This document shows, in pieces, positions 7,619 through 15,897 of a stretch of 24,510 bases of DNA (position 1 is its first letter; each line of letters starts with the position of its first letter). Position numbers and translations under genes: made by a program. The notes under the pieces are model-generated. The model did not search any database, had not been told where the DNA came from, and saw only the letters and a list, made by a program, of their open reading frames with translations. The stretch comes from JAUXFS01 sp050329575 (lineage in GTDB: Bacteria > Pseudomonadota > Alphaproteobacteria > Rhodospirillales > Defluviicoccaceae), in the NCBI GenBank assembly GCA_050329575.1, contig JBHJOP010000067.1, positions 1-24,510 of the forward strand, written 5' to 3'.

Positions 7619-8584
7619 ATGGACCCCAAACCGGTCGTCCTGGTCACCCGCAAGCTGCCCGATCCGGTCGAGGCCCGACTGTGCCGGGACTATCAGCCGC
7701 GCTTGAACCGGGACGACCGGCAATACGGGGCCGACGAGATCGTCGCGCTGGCGGAAGGCGCGGCGGCGATCCTGCCCTGCCATACCGAGACGTTCGACGC
7801 CGACGTCATCGCCCGCCTGCCGGCCAGCGTCCGGGCGATCGCCAACTTCTCGGTCGGCTACGACCACGTCGACATCGCGGCCGCGAAGGCGCGCGGGCTG
7901 ATCGTCACCAACACCCCCGACGTGCTCAGCGATGCCACCGCCGAGATCGCGATGCTGTTGCTGATCGGCGCCGCGCGCCGCGCCGGCGAGGGCGAGAGAC
8001 TGGTCCGCATGCGCGCCTGGAAGGACTGGAGCCCCGCCTTCATGGTCGGGATCCAGGTCACCGGCAAGCGCCTGGGCATTCTCGGCCTGGGCCGCGTCGG
8101 CCGGGTGGTGGCGAAGCGGGCGCGCGGCTTCGACATGGAGATCCACTACCACAACCGTCACCGGCTCGATCGCGCCGCGGAAGCCGGCGCCGCCTATCAT
8201 CCGACCGTCGAGTCGCTGCTCGCCCACAGCCCGTTCCTGTCGATCCACTGCCCGGCCACCGACGCGACCCGCGGGCTGCTCGATGCCCGGCGGATCGCGC
8301 TTCTCCCCGACGGCGCCATCGTCGTCAACACCGCCCGCGGCGCGATCGTCGACGACGAGGCGCTGATCGCCGCGCTGCGGTCCGGAAAGCTCGCCGCTGC
8401 CGGGCTCGACGTCTTCAACGGCGAACCCGACATCCACCCGGGGTACCGGGAACTGAAGAATACCTTCCTGCTCCCCCACGTCGGCAGCGCCACCCGGGAG
8501 ACCCGCGAGGCGATGGGCTTTCGCGCCCTCGACAACCTCGACGCGGTCTTCGCCGGGCGCGAGCCGCGAGATCGCATCGCCTGA
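7619..8584 (+). CDS. D-isomer-specific 2-hydroxyacid dehydrogenase
   Basis: 321-aa NAD(P)-dependent reductase of 2-oxoacids, in the glyoxylate/hydroxypyruvate/2-ketogluconate reductase group. The nucleotide-binding motif is GLGRVG (156-161). Catalytic residues are Arg240 in TARGAIVD, Glu269 in NGEPDIHP and His287 in LPHVGS. The ATG at 7619 has AGGAGG at 7605-7610, spaced 8 nt, which decides against longer upstream starts. It lies 55 nt behind the enolase paralogue, so it is likely to act on the 2-oxoacid made in that pathway, or on glyoxylate/hydroxypyruvate. Cytosolic. Confidence 0.88.
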   Translation: MDPKPVVLVTRKLPDPVEARLCRDYQPRLNRDDRQYGADEIVALAEGAAAILPCHTETFDADVIARLPASVRAIANFSVGYDHVDIAAAKARGLIVTNTPDVLSDATAEIAMLLLIGAARRAGEGERLVRMRAWKDWSPAFMVGIQVTGKRLGILGLGRVGRVVAKRARGFDMEIHYHNRHRLDRAAEAGAAYHPTVESLLAHSPFLSIHCPATDATRGLLDARRIALLPDGAIVVNTARGAIVDDEALIAALRSGKLAAAGLDVFNGEPDIHPGYRELKNTFLLPHVGSATRETREAMGFRALDNLDAVFAGREPRDRIA

Positions 8585-8707
8585 CCGAGACCGTCCGCGC
8601 GCCGATTCTGCCGATCAACGTTCGGAAAGACCTTGCGACTTTCTGCGGATCCTTCATCATCTGAACAAGCGAGTGGCGTGTTCCGGACCGGCAGGCGACG
8701 GTCTCGG
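8585..8707. repeat. 11-bp inverted repeat, arms 101 nt apart
   Basis: CCGAGACCGTC (8585-8595) begins directly after a stop codon and is perfectly complementary to GACGGTCTCGG (8697-8707). An inner CTGCCG/CGGCAG pair could extend the stem. The right arm can alternatively pair with GCCGAGA at 8742-8748. It sits in the 259-nt gap upstream of the TRAP operon. It could be an RNA structure in the dctP leader or the footprint of a small repeat element; neither is shown. Confidence 0.55.
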
Positions 8708-8843
8708 CAGAACAGCGATCGACCGGGAGGTGTCGACCCCAGCCGAGAACACCCCTGGAACGCGGTGTCGAACGGTTGCAGGCAGAAGAATCGCCGCCCG
8801 TTCTCGTGACAACGACAGACATTGATCGGGAAGGAAACTGACA

Positions 8844-10031
8844 ATGACCAAGGAGCCGAACGATCCGAAGACGATCGCCACCACGACCGGCGAAACGGCG
8901 GCGGCAGCGCCATCGCGGCGCAGGTTTCTGAAAGCCGGCGGCGTCGCCGCCGGGGCCGCGGCAGCGACGGTCGCGTTCCCGCAGGTCTCACGCGCCCAGA
9001 CGGTGACGTGGCGGTTCCAGAGCACCTGGCCGGCCCGCGACATCTTCCACGAGATCGCGGCCGAGTACGTGAAGATGGTCGGTCAGCTGTCCGGCGGACG
9101 GCTGAAACTCGACCTGCTGCCGGCCGGCGCGGTGGTCGGTGCCCTGCAGATGCAGGACGCGGTCATCGCCGGCGCGCTCGACGGCGGCCACGGCGTCACC
9201 GCCTACTGGTACGGCAAGAACAAGGCCTACTCGCTGTTCGGGACGCCGCCGTCGTTCGGCTGGCAGGCCAACGAGATGCTCGGCTGGTTCTACTACGGCG
9301 GCGGCGAAGCCCTCTACAACGAGCTGGTCCACGACATCCTGAAGCTGGATCTGGTCGGGTTCCTCAACTTCCCGATGCCGAACCAGCCGCTCGGGTGGTT
9401 CAAGAAGGTCATCACGTCCGCCGACCAGATGCGCAACATGAAGTACCGGACGGTCGGTCTCGCCGCCGACGTGATGCGTGAGATGGGCGTCGCGGTGACC
9501 ATCCTCGGCGGCGGCGACATCGTCCCGGCGATCGACCGTGGCCTGATCGAGGGCGCGGAGTTCAACAACCCCTCCTCCGACCGGCTGCTCGGCTTCCCGG
9601 ACGTTTCCAAGGTCTGGATGCTGCAGAGCTACCATCAGGCCGCCGAGTGCTTCGAGATCATCTTCAACCGGACCAAGTTCAACGCCCTTCCGGAGGAACT
9701 GCGGGCGGTGCTCCGCTACGCGGCCTACGCCAACTCCGCCGACATGTCGTGGCGGATCCAGGACCGCTACACGGCGGACCTGGGCGAGATGCGCGAGAAG
9801 CAGGGGGTGCAGACCTACAAGACCCCGGATTCCGTCCTCGAGGCTCAGCTCCAGGCCTGGGACAAGGTGATCGAGACCCTCTCCAAGGATCCCTATTTCA
9901 AGAAGGTCATCGACTCCCAGAAGACGTGGAACGAACGGGTGGTCGCCTACTTCCTCGACAACGAAGCCAGCCAGGAAAAGGCCTACACCCACTTCTTCGG
10001 CAAGGGAAAGCGAGGCCTGCTCTCGACCTGA
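8844..10031 (+). CDS. dctP: TRAP transporter solute-binding protein, TakP-like
   Basis: 395-aa periplasmic binding protein of a tripartite ATP-independent (Na+- or H+-driven) carrier. It begins with a twin-arginine signal (SRRRFLKAGG, then an Ala-rich helix and a cleavage region near SRAQT). The body resembles the TakP/2-oxoacid and lactate-binding branch: TAYWYGKNKAYSLFG, FYYGGGEALY, and GGGDIVPAIDRGLIEGAEF where the ligand's carboxylate is expected to be held. The ATG follows GGAAGGAAA. DctQ and DctM follow on the same strand. Neighbouring lactate and hydroxyacid enzymes fit a mono- or hydroxy-/oxo-acid ligand, but the ligand is inferred. Confidence 0.88.
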   Translation: MTKEPNDPKTIATTTGETAAAAPSRRRFLKAGGVAAGAAAATVAFPQVSRAQTVTWRFQSTWPARDIFHEIAAEYVKMVGQLSGGRLKLDLLPAGAVVGALQMQDAVIAGALDGGHGVTAYWYGKNKAYSLFGTPPSFGWQANEMLGWFYYGGGEALYNELVHDILKLDLVGFLNFPMPNQPLGWFKKVITSADQMRNMKYRTVGLAADVMREMGVAVTILGGGDIVPAIDRGLIEGAEFNNPSSDRLLGFPDVSKVWMLQSYHQAAECFEIIFNRTKFNALPEELRAVLRYAAYANSADMSWRIQDRYTADLGEMREKQGVQTYKTPDSVLEAQLQAWDKVIETLSKDPYFKKVIDSQKTWNERVVAYFLDNEASQEKAYTHFFGKGKRGLLST

Positions 10032-10138
10032 TCGGTGCATCCGGTGCCGTGCGCCAGGGGGCGGCGGTTCGCTCCGCCGCCCCGCCGCAGGCGTGAGGTG
10101 TGGCCGCGCGAGACGGCAGCGTTGGTCCGGGACGAGCC

Positions 10139-10720
10139 ATGATCCGCTTCATCCATTTCGTCGACGACATCAGCACCTGGGTCGGCAAGGCGTTCTCCTG
10201 GGCCGTCGTTCTGCTGACCATCGGCGTCTGCTACGAAGTCTTCATGCGCTACGTGCTGCGCCAGCCGACCGCGTGGGCCTACGACGCCAGCTACATGCTC
10301 TACGGCGCCATGTTCATCATGGCCGGCGCATACGCGCTGGCCCACAACGCCCACGTTCGCGGCGACGTGCTGTTCCGCTTCTGGCCGCTGCGCGTTCAAG
10401 GCGCGATCGAGCTCACTCTTTACGTCATCTTCTTCTTTCCGGCCGTGCTCGGCCTGATCTATGCCGGCTACGGCTTCGCCAAGCTCGCCTGGATGGTCAA
10501 CGAGCACAGCTCGTTCAGCCCGGCGGGACCACCGCTCTATCACTTCAAGAGCCTGATCCCGATCGCTGGCGTGTTCCTGTTCATCCAGGGGATCGCCGAG
10601 GTCTGCCGCTGCATCATCTGCATCAGGGCCGGCTACTGGCCGCCGCGCGAGAAGGAGGTCGCCGACATCGTGGAGATCTTCGCCGAAGAGCATCACCTTC
10701 GCGACGGGCCGGAGCGATGA
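10139..10720 (+). CDS. dctQ: TRAP transporter small permease DctQ
   Basis: 193-aa inner-membrane protein with four hydrophobic helices (about 15-40, 50-75, 88-115, 138-165), the DctQ pattern, including the family-typical AWAYDASYML stretch after the second helix. ATG 10139 was chosen over GTG 10100 because it places the first helix normally. Its stop overlaps the dctM start (ATGA at 10717-10720). It works with DctM as the membrane part of the importer fed by the upstream binding protein. Confidence 0.88.
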   Translation: MIRFIHFVDDISTWVGKAFSWAVVLLTIGVCYEVFMRYVLRQPTAWAYDASYMLYGAMFIMAGAYALAHNAHVRGDVLFRFWPLRVQGAIELTLYVIFFFPAVLGLIYAGYGFAKLAWMVNEHSSFSPAGPPLYHFKSLIPIAGVFLFIQGIAEVCRCIICIRAGYWPPREKEVADIVEIFAEEHHLRDGPER

Positions 10721-12036
10721 GCGAACCCGCCCTCGGCGTCCTGATGCTGGGACTGCTGGTTTTCGTCATCCTGCTCGGGTTCCCGATCGCATTCACGCTG
10801 ATCGCGATGGGGCTCGCGTTCGGCTACTACGCCCTCGGCGATGCGATCTTCCAGCTGCTGGTGCAGCGGGCCTACGGCGTAATGGCCAACGACGTCCTGA
10901 TCGCGGTGCCGCTGTTCCTGTTCATGGGCTACGTCGTCGAGCGCTCCAACATCCTGGAACGACTGTTCCACAGCCTCCAGGTGGCATCGGGCAACATCCC
11001 CGGATCGCTGGCGGTCGCCGCGCTCGTCACCTGTGCGCTGTTCGCCACCGCCACCGGCATCGTCGGCGCGGTGGTGACCCTGATGGGGCTGTTGGCGTTG
11101 CCGGCGATGCTGAAGGCCGGCTACGACAGGAAGCTGGCTTCGGGGGTGATCTGCGCCGGCGGCTGCCTCGGCATCCTGATCCCGCCGTCGATCATGCTGA
11201 TCCTCTATGCCGCCATGGCCGGCGAGTCGGTGGTCCGCCTCTATGCCGCCGCCTTCCTGCCCGGCTTGCTGCTGGCGGTTCTCTACATCCTCTACGTCGT
11301 CATCCGCGCAATCATCAACCCGAAGCTCGCGCCGATGCCGCCGAAGGAGGAGCGGAAGGTTCCCATCCTCACCGTGGTCATGGCGCTCTTGACCTCGTTC
11401 TTCCCGCTCGCGATGCTGATCATCGCGGTGCTCGGCGCCATCCTGTTCGGCTTCGCGACGCCGCACGAGGCCGCCGCCGTCGGCGCGCTCGGCAGCTTGG
11501 TGCTGGCGGCGAGCTATCGGCAGCTGACCTGGCACCGGTTCAAGGACTCGGTGTTCCTGACCGCGCGCACGACGGCCATGGTGTGCTGGCTGTTCGTCGG
11601 CTCATGGATCTTCTCGTCGGTGTTCTCGATCCTCGGCGGCCACCACCTGATCGAGCAATGGGTGATCCACCTGAACCTGGACCCGATCCTGCTCCTGATC
11701 CTGGTGCAGGTCATCATCTTCCTGCTCGGCTGGCCGCTGGAATGGACCGAAATCATCATCATCTTCGTGCCGATCTTCCTGCCGTTGATCAAGATCTTCG
11801 AGATCGACCCGGTTCTGTTCGGCATCCTGATCGCGCTCAACATCCAGACCTCGTTCAACACCCCACCGATGGCGATGGCGGCCTATTACCTGAAAGGGGT
11901 CGCGCCGCCCGAAGTGGCGCTGTCCGAGATCTTCAAGGGATCGCTGCCGTTCGTCGGGTTGGTCTTCCTGTGCATGGTGTTGATCTACATCTTCCCGGGG
12001 ATCGCCCTGTGGCTGCCGCGAGCGATCTACAATTGA
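10717..12036 (+). CDS. dctM: TRAP transporter large permease DctM
   Basis: 439-aa polytopic membrane protein with about 12 helices and DctM signatures: an N-terminal LGFPIAFTLI, GVMANDVLIAVPLFLFMGYVVERS, GIVGAVVTLMGLLALPAML, CAGGCLGILIPPSIMLILYA, and a C-terminal NIQTSFNTPPMAMAAYYLKG. It is the ion-coupled transport subunit. The ATG overlaps the dctQ stop. Length and topology are complete. Confidence 0.92.
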   Translation: MSEPALGVLMLGLLVFVILLGFPIAFTLIAMGLAFGYYALGDAIFQLLVQRAYGVMANDVLIAVPLFLFMGYVVERSNILERLFHSLQVASGNIPGSLAVAALVTCALFATATGIVGAVVTLMGLLALPAMLKAGYDRKLASGVICAGGCLGILIPPSIMLILYAAMAGESVVRLYAAAFLPGLLLAVLYILYVVIRAIINPKLAPMPPKEERKVPILTVVMALLTSFFPLAMLIIAVLGAILFGFATPHEAAAVGALGSLVLAASYRQLTWHRFKDSVFLTARTTAMVCWLFVGSWIFSSVFSILGGHHLIEQWVIHLNLDPILLLILVQVIIFLLGWPLEWTEIIIIFVPIFLPLIKIFEIDPVLFGILIALNIQTSFNTPPMAMAAYYLKGVAPPEVALSEIFKGSLPFVGLVFLCMVLIYIFPGIALWLPRAIYN

Positions 12037-12053
12037 GGCGCCGGTGCCGGCAC

Positions 12054-12074
12054 GGGAGCGGGAGCGGGAGCGGG
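12054..12074 (+). repeat. GGGAGC hexanucleotide repeat over a ribosome-binding site
   Basis: Three perfect GGGAGC copies (12054-12071) plus GGG lie directly before the amidase ATG at 12077. Each copy contains a usable GGGAG Shine-Dalgarno core; the last ends 6 nt before the start. Copy-number slippage would alter the number of ribosome-binding cores. Confidence 0.75.
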
Positions 12075-12076
12075 TC

Positions 12077-13420
12077 ATGGAGCCGTTTCGCCTGAGCGCG
12101 GTCGAGGCGGCGCGCGCCATCGCCGACGGCGAGATCTCGTCGGAGGACCTGGTCGACAGCTGCCTCGCCCGCATCGCCGAGATCGAGGACGGCATCGGCG
12201 CATGGGTGGCGATCGACCCCGAGCACGCGCTCGACCAGGCCCGGGCGGCCGACGAGCGGCGACGTCTCGGCCGGCCGACGGGACCGCTCAACGGTGTGCC
12301 GGTCGGCGTCAAGGACATCTTCGAGACCGCCGCCCTGGCGACCGAGTACGGCTCGCCCCTTTACGCCGGCCATCGGCCGCGCGCGGATGCGGCCGTGGTC
12401 TCGCTGCTCCGCCAGGCCGGTGCGGTCGTCCTCGGCAAGACCGTGACCAGCGAGTTCGCCTACGTCCATCCCGGCAAGACGAGAAATCCCTGCGATCCGA
12501 GGCGCACGCCAGGCGGCTCCTCGAGCGGGTCGGCCGCCGCCGTCGCCGCCGCCATGGTGCCGGTCGCCGTCGGTTCGCAGACCAACGGTTCGGTGATCCG
12601 GCCCGCGGCGTTCTGCGGCGTGTTCGGCTACAAGCCGACGTTCGGCCTGATATCGCGCCGCGGCATGCTCCAACTGGCGCGGTCGCTGGACACGGTCGGC
12701 GTGTTCGCGCGCTCGGTCGAGGACCTGGCACTGGTCGCGGAGGCGCTGATGGCCTTCGATCCGCGCGATCCCGCGATGGAGCCCCGCGCGGTGCCGCCGC
12801 TCGTCGCGCTCGCCCGCACCGCTCCGCCGGTGCCGCCGCGCCTCGCCTTCGTGCGCACTCCGATGTGGGAACGGACCGACGCCCTCGCCCGCGAGGCGTT
12901 CGCCGAGCTGATCGCGGTCCTCGGCGACCGGGTCGAGGAGGTCGACCTCTCGCCGGAGCTGGCCGCGGTCTACGATCGCCACCGCGCGGTCATGGAGGCG
13001 GAAATGGCCTGCGCCCTCGCCCGCGATGCCACCCGGGGGGCGGCGGCGATCGGTCCGGCGCTGATGCGAGCGGTGGAGCGCGGCCGCAGCGTCACCGCCG
13101 TCGCGTACCTGGAGGCGCTGGGAGGCATGGAGACCCTGGTCGCCGATCTGGAGGCGCTGCGCACCGCCTTCGACGCCATCCTGACGCCCGCGGCGCCGGG
13201 TGTCGCGCCGGAGGGACTCGGGTCGACGGGGGATCCCGCGTTCTGCACGCCGTGGAGCTACGGCGGCCTGCCGGCGCTCAGCCTGCCGCTGCTCACCGGC
13301 GACGATGGCCTTCCGCTCGGCGTCCAGCTGATCGCCCCGCGCAACGACGACGCGCGTCTGATGCGAACGGCCAAGTGGCTGGTCGAGCGCGTCGCGGCGG
13401 AGGGAATGGCCGCAGCGTGA
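12077..13420 (+). CDS. Amidase-signature family hydrolase
   Basis: 447-aa amidase of the GatA-like amidase-signature family. The Ser-Ser-Lys triad is visible: Lys79 in GVKDIFET, the cis-Ser in GGSSSGSAAAVA (148-150), and the nucleophile Ser172 in SQTNGSVIRPA, where the family usually has GxDTGGS. ATG 12077 lies behind the GGGAG repeat and 40 nt after dctM, so it is probably the last gene of the TRAP operon. No gatB or gatC is adjacent, so a tRNA amidotransferase role is unlikely; hydrolysis of an imported amide to its acid is the simpler reading. The amide is unknown. Confidence 0.85.
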   Translation: MEPFRLSAVEAARAIADGEISSEDLVDSCLARIAEIEDGIGAWVAIDPEHALDQARAADERRRLGRPTGPLNGVPVGVKDIFETAALATEYGSPLYAGHRPRADAAVVSLLRQAGAVVLGKTVTSEFAYVHPGKTRNPCDPRRTPGGSSSGSAAAVAAAMVPVAVGSQTNGSVIRPAAFCGVFGYKPTFGLISRRGMLQLARSLDTVGVFARSVEDLALVAEALMAFDPRDPAMEPRAVPPLVALARTAPPVPPRLAFVRTPMWERTDALAREAFAELIAVLGDRVEEVDLSPELAAVYDRHRAVMEAEMACALARDATRGAAAIGPALMRAVERGRSVTAVAYLEALGGMETLVADLEALRTAFDAILTPAAPGVAPEGLGSTGDPAFCTPWSYGGLPALSLPLLTGDDGLPLGVQLIAPRNDDARLMRTAKWLVERVAAEGMAAA

Positions 13421-13462
13421 GCCGGCGCTGCGGCGCACTCGGTCGATCCCTTCGCCATCGCG

Positions 13463-14341
13463 TCAGCGATCCAAGACCTTGATCAGCGCCGCGTGGTCGA
13501 GATCGCCGAACCCCTCGGCGATGACGGTGTCGTAGAGTCCCAGGCACAGACGGGTCGCCGGCAGCTCGAACCCCAGCTCTCCGGCCAGCACCAACGCCTG
13601 ATACAGGTCCTTGCGCTGGGTGACGCACTTGCCACCGGGACGGAAATCGCCGTCGACCATGCGCCGGCCGTGGACCTCGAGGATCCGGGAGTCGGCGAAC
13701 CCCCCGCGCAGCGCTTCCCGCACCTTGGCCGGATCGGCGCCGGCCCGGCGGGCCAGGGTCAGGGCTTCGGCGACGGCGCCGATGGTCAGCCCGACGATGA
13801 CCTGGTTGGCCGCCTTGGCGATCTGCCCGGCGCCGACCCCGCCGACGTGGGTGGTGCGTTTGCCGAGCACCTCGAAGATCGGCGTCGCACGGGCGATCGC
13901 TTCGTCGCCGCCGCCGGCCATGATGATCAGTTCGCCGGTCTCGGCGCCGATCGTGCCGCCGGAGACCGGCGCGTCGACGAAGTCGCCGCCGGCCTCGCGC
14001 ACCGCCTTGGCGAAGCGGCGGGTGGCACCGACCTCGGTGGTTCCCATGTCGATCACCAGGAGGCCCGGTCGAACGGCCGCGGCGACGCCGTCCACACCGA
14101 ACAGCACCGTCTCCACCGCCTTCGTATCGGGGAGCATCAGGATCAGCGCGTCGACGCCTTCGGCGGCGGCGGCCGCTGTCGGTGCCGCCGCCATGCCGAG
14201 CGCCGCGAGCGCGTGGACGACCTCCCGCGAGCGGTTGTGGACCACCAGCCGCGCGCCCGCGCGATGCAGATTGACGGCCATCGGCCGACCCATCAGTCCG
14301 AGGCCGACAAAGCCGACGGGTCGACCCACGATCGACGTCAT
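13463..14341 (-). CDS. Beta-hydroxyacid dehydrogenase (3-hydroxyisobutyrate dehydrogenase family)
   Basis: 292-aa NAD(P)-dependent oxidoreductase related to 3-hydroxyisobutyrate dehydrogenase and tartronate semialdehyde reductase. The N-terminal Rossmann motif is GLGLMG (13-18), the substrate loop is DAPVSGG (123-129), and the catalytic Lys176 with Asn179 lies in GAGQIAKAANQ. ATG 14341 has GGGAGG (14354-14349) spaced 5 nt and is preferred to an upstream TTG. It converges on the amidase gene with 42 nt between stops. Tartronate semialdehyde reductase would link to glycerate and hydroxypyruvate metabolism, but the substrate is not decided by sequence. Confidence 0.86.
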   Translation of the reverse strand: MTSIVGRPVGFVGLGLMGRPMAVNLHRAGARLVVHNRSREVVHALAALGMAAAPTAAAAAEGVDALILMLPDTKAVETVLFGVDGVAAAVRPGLLVIDMGTTEVGATRRFAKAVREAGGDFVDAPVSGGTIGAETGELIIMAGGGDEAIARATPIFEVLGKRTTHVGGVGAGQIAKAANQVIVGLTIGAVAEALTLARRAGADPAKVREALRGGFADSRILEVHGRRMVDGDFRPGGKCVTQRKDLYQALVLAGELGFELPATRLCLGLYDTVIAEGFGDLDHAALIKVLDR

Positions 14342-14805
14342 CGACAGTCCTCCCAAGCCGACGCCCGCCGGTGGACGCCGAAGCGCAAGGCTAGCCCTGA
14401 CGGTGGCCGGCGGTAAAGGGATGACGCCCGTCCGGCCCCGAAAGCGACTGATTTTTGGTTACAGTTCGGTAACATCCACAAGTTCTGGGGATAAATCGGT
14501 TGATAACGCGCGCGGCTCGATCCGATGCGACGAGGAACGCACGCTTTTTCGACACTGCCCACAAAAAGGGCAGAAGTGCAACTCATTATTCTGAATAGTA
14601 AATTAGGATATGCTGGTGGAGAAACCGGTTGCGGGTGCGGCCACGGTTGCAGAGAGCCCCCGCTTGCCGGGCTTTCACTTCCGTGTGCACAACTTCCACC
14701 TTTGGTGCAACTGCGTTCAACCCTCGCTCGGAGAACCCGCGGCATCGGACGTGCGCCGATCGGAGGCGGGGGGTTGCCGCGGGGAAGGCGGGAACGAGCG
14801 GCGCG
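14342..14805. other. Intergenic region with DnaA-box-like sites
   Basis: This 464-base gap has no convincing gene. A relatively AT-rich stretch at about 14450-14510 carries TTATCCCCA on the - strand (14494-14486), one mismatch from the DnaA box TTATCCACA, flanked by weaker matches ACATCCACA (14472-14480, +) and TTATCAACC (14506-14498, -). Another AT-rich patch at 14581-14611 contains a possible promoter for either strand. A CTGCCC/GGGCAG hairpin lies at about 14558-14576. A short - strand frame across that hairpin reads HFCPFCGQC, zinc-knuckle-like, but has only a TTG start and about 40 codons, so I do not call it. Confidence 0.45.
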
Positions 14806-15543
14806 TCAGGCACCAAGGGCGCCGAACCGCCGTTCCCGCCGCCGGTAGTCATTGACCGCCGCGTCCAGATGGCGGCGCGAGAACTCGGGCCAGGGCACAT
14901 CGAGAAACATCAGTTCGGCATAGGCGGCCTGCCACATCAGGAAGTTGCTGAGCCGCTGCTCGCCGCTGGTTCGGATCACCAGGTCGGGATCGGGAATGCC
15001 GGCGGTCTCGAGGTTGGCCGCCAGAACGTCTTCGTCGATGGTGTGGGGATCGACGGTTCCGGCGGCGGCCCGGACGGCGAGCCGGCGGGCGGCCTCGACG
15101 ATCTCCGACCGGCTGCCGTAACTGAGGGCGATGATCGTCGTCAGCGTCCGGTTGGCGGCGGTCCGCCGTTCGCAGTCCTCGATCAGGGTGACGATGTCCG
15201 GTGCCAAGCGGGGGCGGTCGCCAATCACCCGCAGCCGGATGCCCCGGTCGCACAAGCGATCGACCTCGTTCGTCAGGTAATGGCGGAGCAGTCCCATCAG
15301 TTCGATGATCTCGGCCGCCGGACGGGTCCAGTTCTCGGACGAGAAGGCGAACAGCGTCAGGTAGCGGATGCCGAGTTCCACCGCCGCGTCCACGGTTCGC
15401 CGCACCGCCTCCGCCCCCTGTCGATGGCCGGCGGCGCGGGGCAACCCGCGGGCGGTGGCCCAGCGGCCGTTGCCGTCCATGATGATGCCGACATGGAGCG
15501 GTGGCGGCGCCAGCGGTCGCGGCGGCAAGTTGACGACGTTCAT
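14806..15543 (-). CDS. uppS: Undecaprenyl (isoprenyl) diphosphate synthase
   Basis: 245-aa cis-prenyltransferase that condenses isopentenyl diphosphate units onto farnesyl diphosphate to make the C55 lipid carrier for cell-wall and polysaccharide synthesis. Signatures: MDGNGRW (22-28, catalytic Asp23), GH at 39-40, SSENW (68-72), and RTSGEQRLSNF (191-201) with the Mg-binding Glu of the final YAELMF. ATG 15543 follows GAGG at 7 nt; longer upstream starts add a low-complexity tail. In most proteobacteria uppS lies between frr and cdsA; here it stands alone, so it may be a second copy or a relocated gene. Confidence 0.92.
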   Translation of the reverse strand: MNVVNLPPRPLAPPPLHVGIIMDGNGRWATARGLPRAAGHRQGAEAVRRTVDAAVELGIRYLTLFAFSSENWTRPAAEIIELMGLLRHYLTNEVDRLCDRGIRLRVIGDRPRLAPDIVTLIEDCERRTAANRTLTTIIALSYGSRSEIVEAARRLAVRAAAGTVDPHTIDEDVLAANLETAGIPDPDLVIRTSGEQRLSNFLMWQAAYAELMFLDVPWPEFSRRHLDAAVNDYRRRERRFGALGA

Positions 15544-15897
15544 TGCGATCCTCGCATCGGCACGGGGTCCGCGGTTCGGCCGTCTGAGCGGCCTCGGACC
15601 CACGCTGCGACGGATCCGACGGACAACCGATCCTGTCACGGTCACGATGAACGCGGCGTTAGCGACCGGAGCGCCGGGGCAAGGCGAAGCCGTCCAGCGG
15701 ACACCAACGCCGGGCGTTCCGTTCGGCATCGAAACGCGCTATCGTCGAAGCGCATCGATGCCCGCGGCAGCCCGGCCTCTCGCCGTAAGTCCTATCGGCT
15801 TCTTGCTCTCTCGGAAGCGCTCCGCGAGGCGAGGACACGGCAGGCGATGCCGGTCTGCCCAGTGGCATGGACGTCCCGCGCCGAGGAAGGGCGTCGA
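15544..15897. other. Divergent intergenic region, nothing recognised
   Basis: The 354 bases between the divergent uppS and SelW-like genes are GC-rich. I see no RNA gene, no clear -35/-10 pair and no credible ORF. The strong Shine-Dalgarno sequence AGGAAGGG near the right end belongs to the SelW-like gene. Confidence 0.5.

Noticed and set aside
6049..7653. 534-codon - strand frame opposite the enolase paralogue
   Set aside because: Low-complexity Gly/Arg/Asp antisense shadow typical of high-GC coding DNA; the + strand enolase motifs are decisive.
14462..14584. Short - strand frame with HFCPFCGQC
   Set aside because: Zinc-knuckle-like, but it covers a hairpin, has only a TTG start and about 40 codons, and has no ribosome-binding site.
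14610..14855. 81-codon + strand frame starting MLVEKPVAG
   Set aside because: No Shine-Dalgarno sequence, no family likeness, and it runs into the uppS 3' end on the opposite strand.
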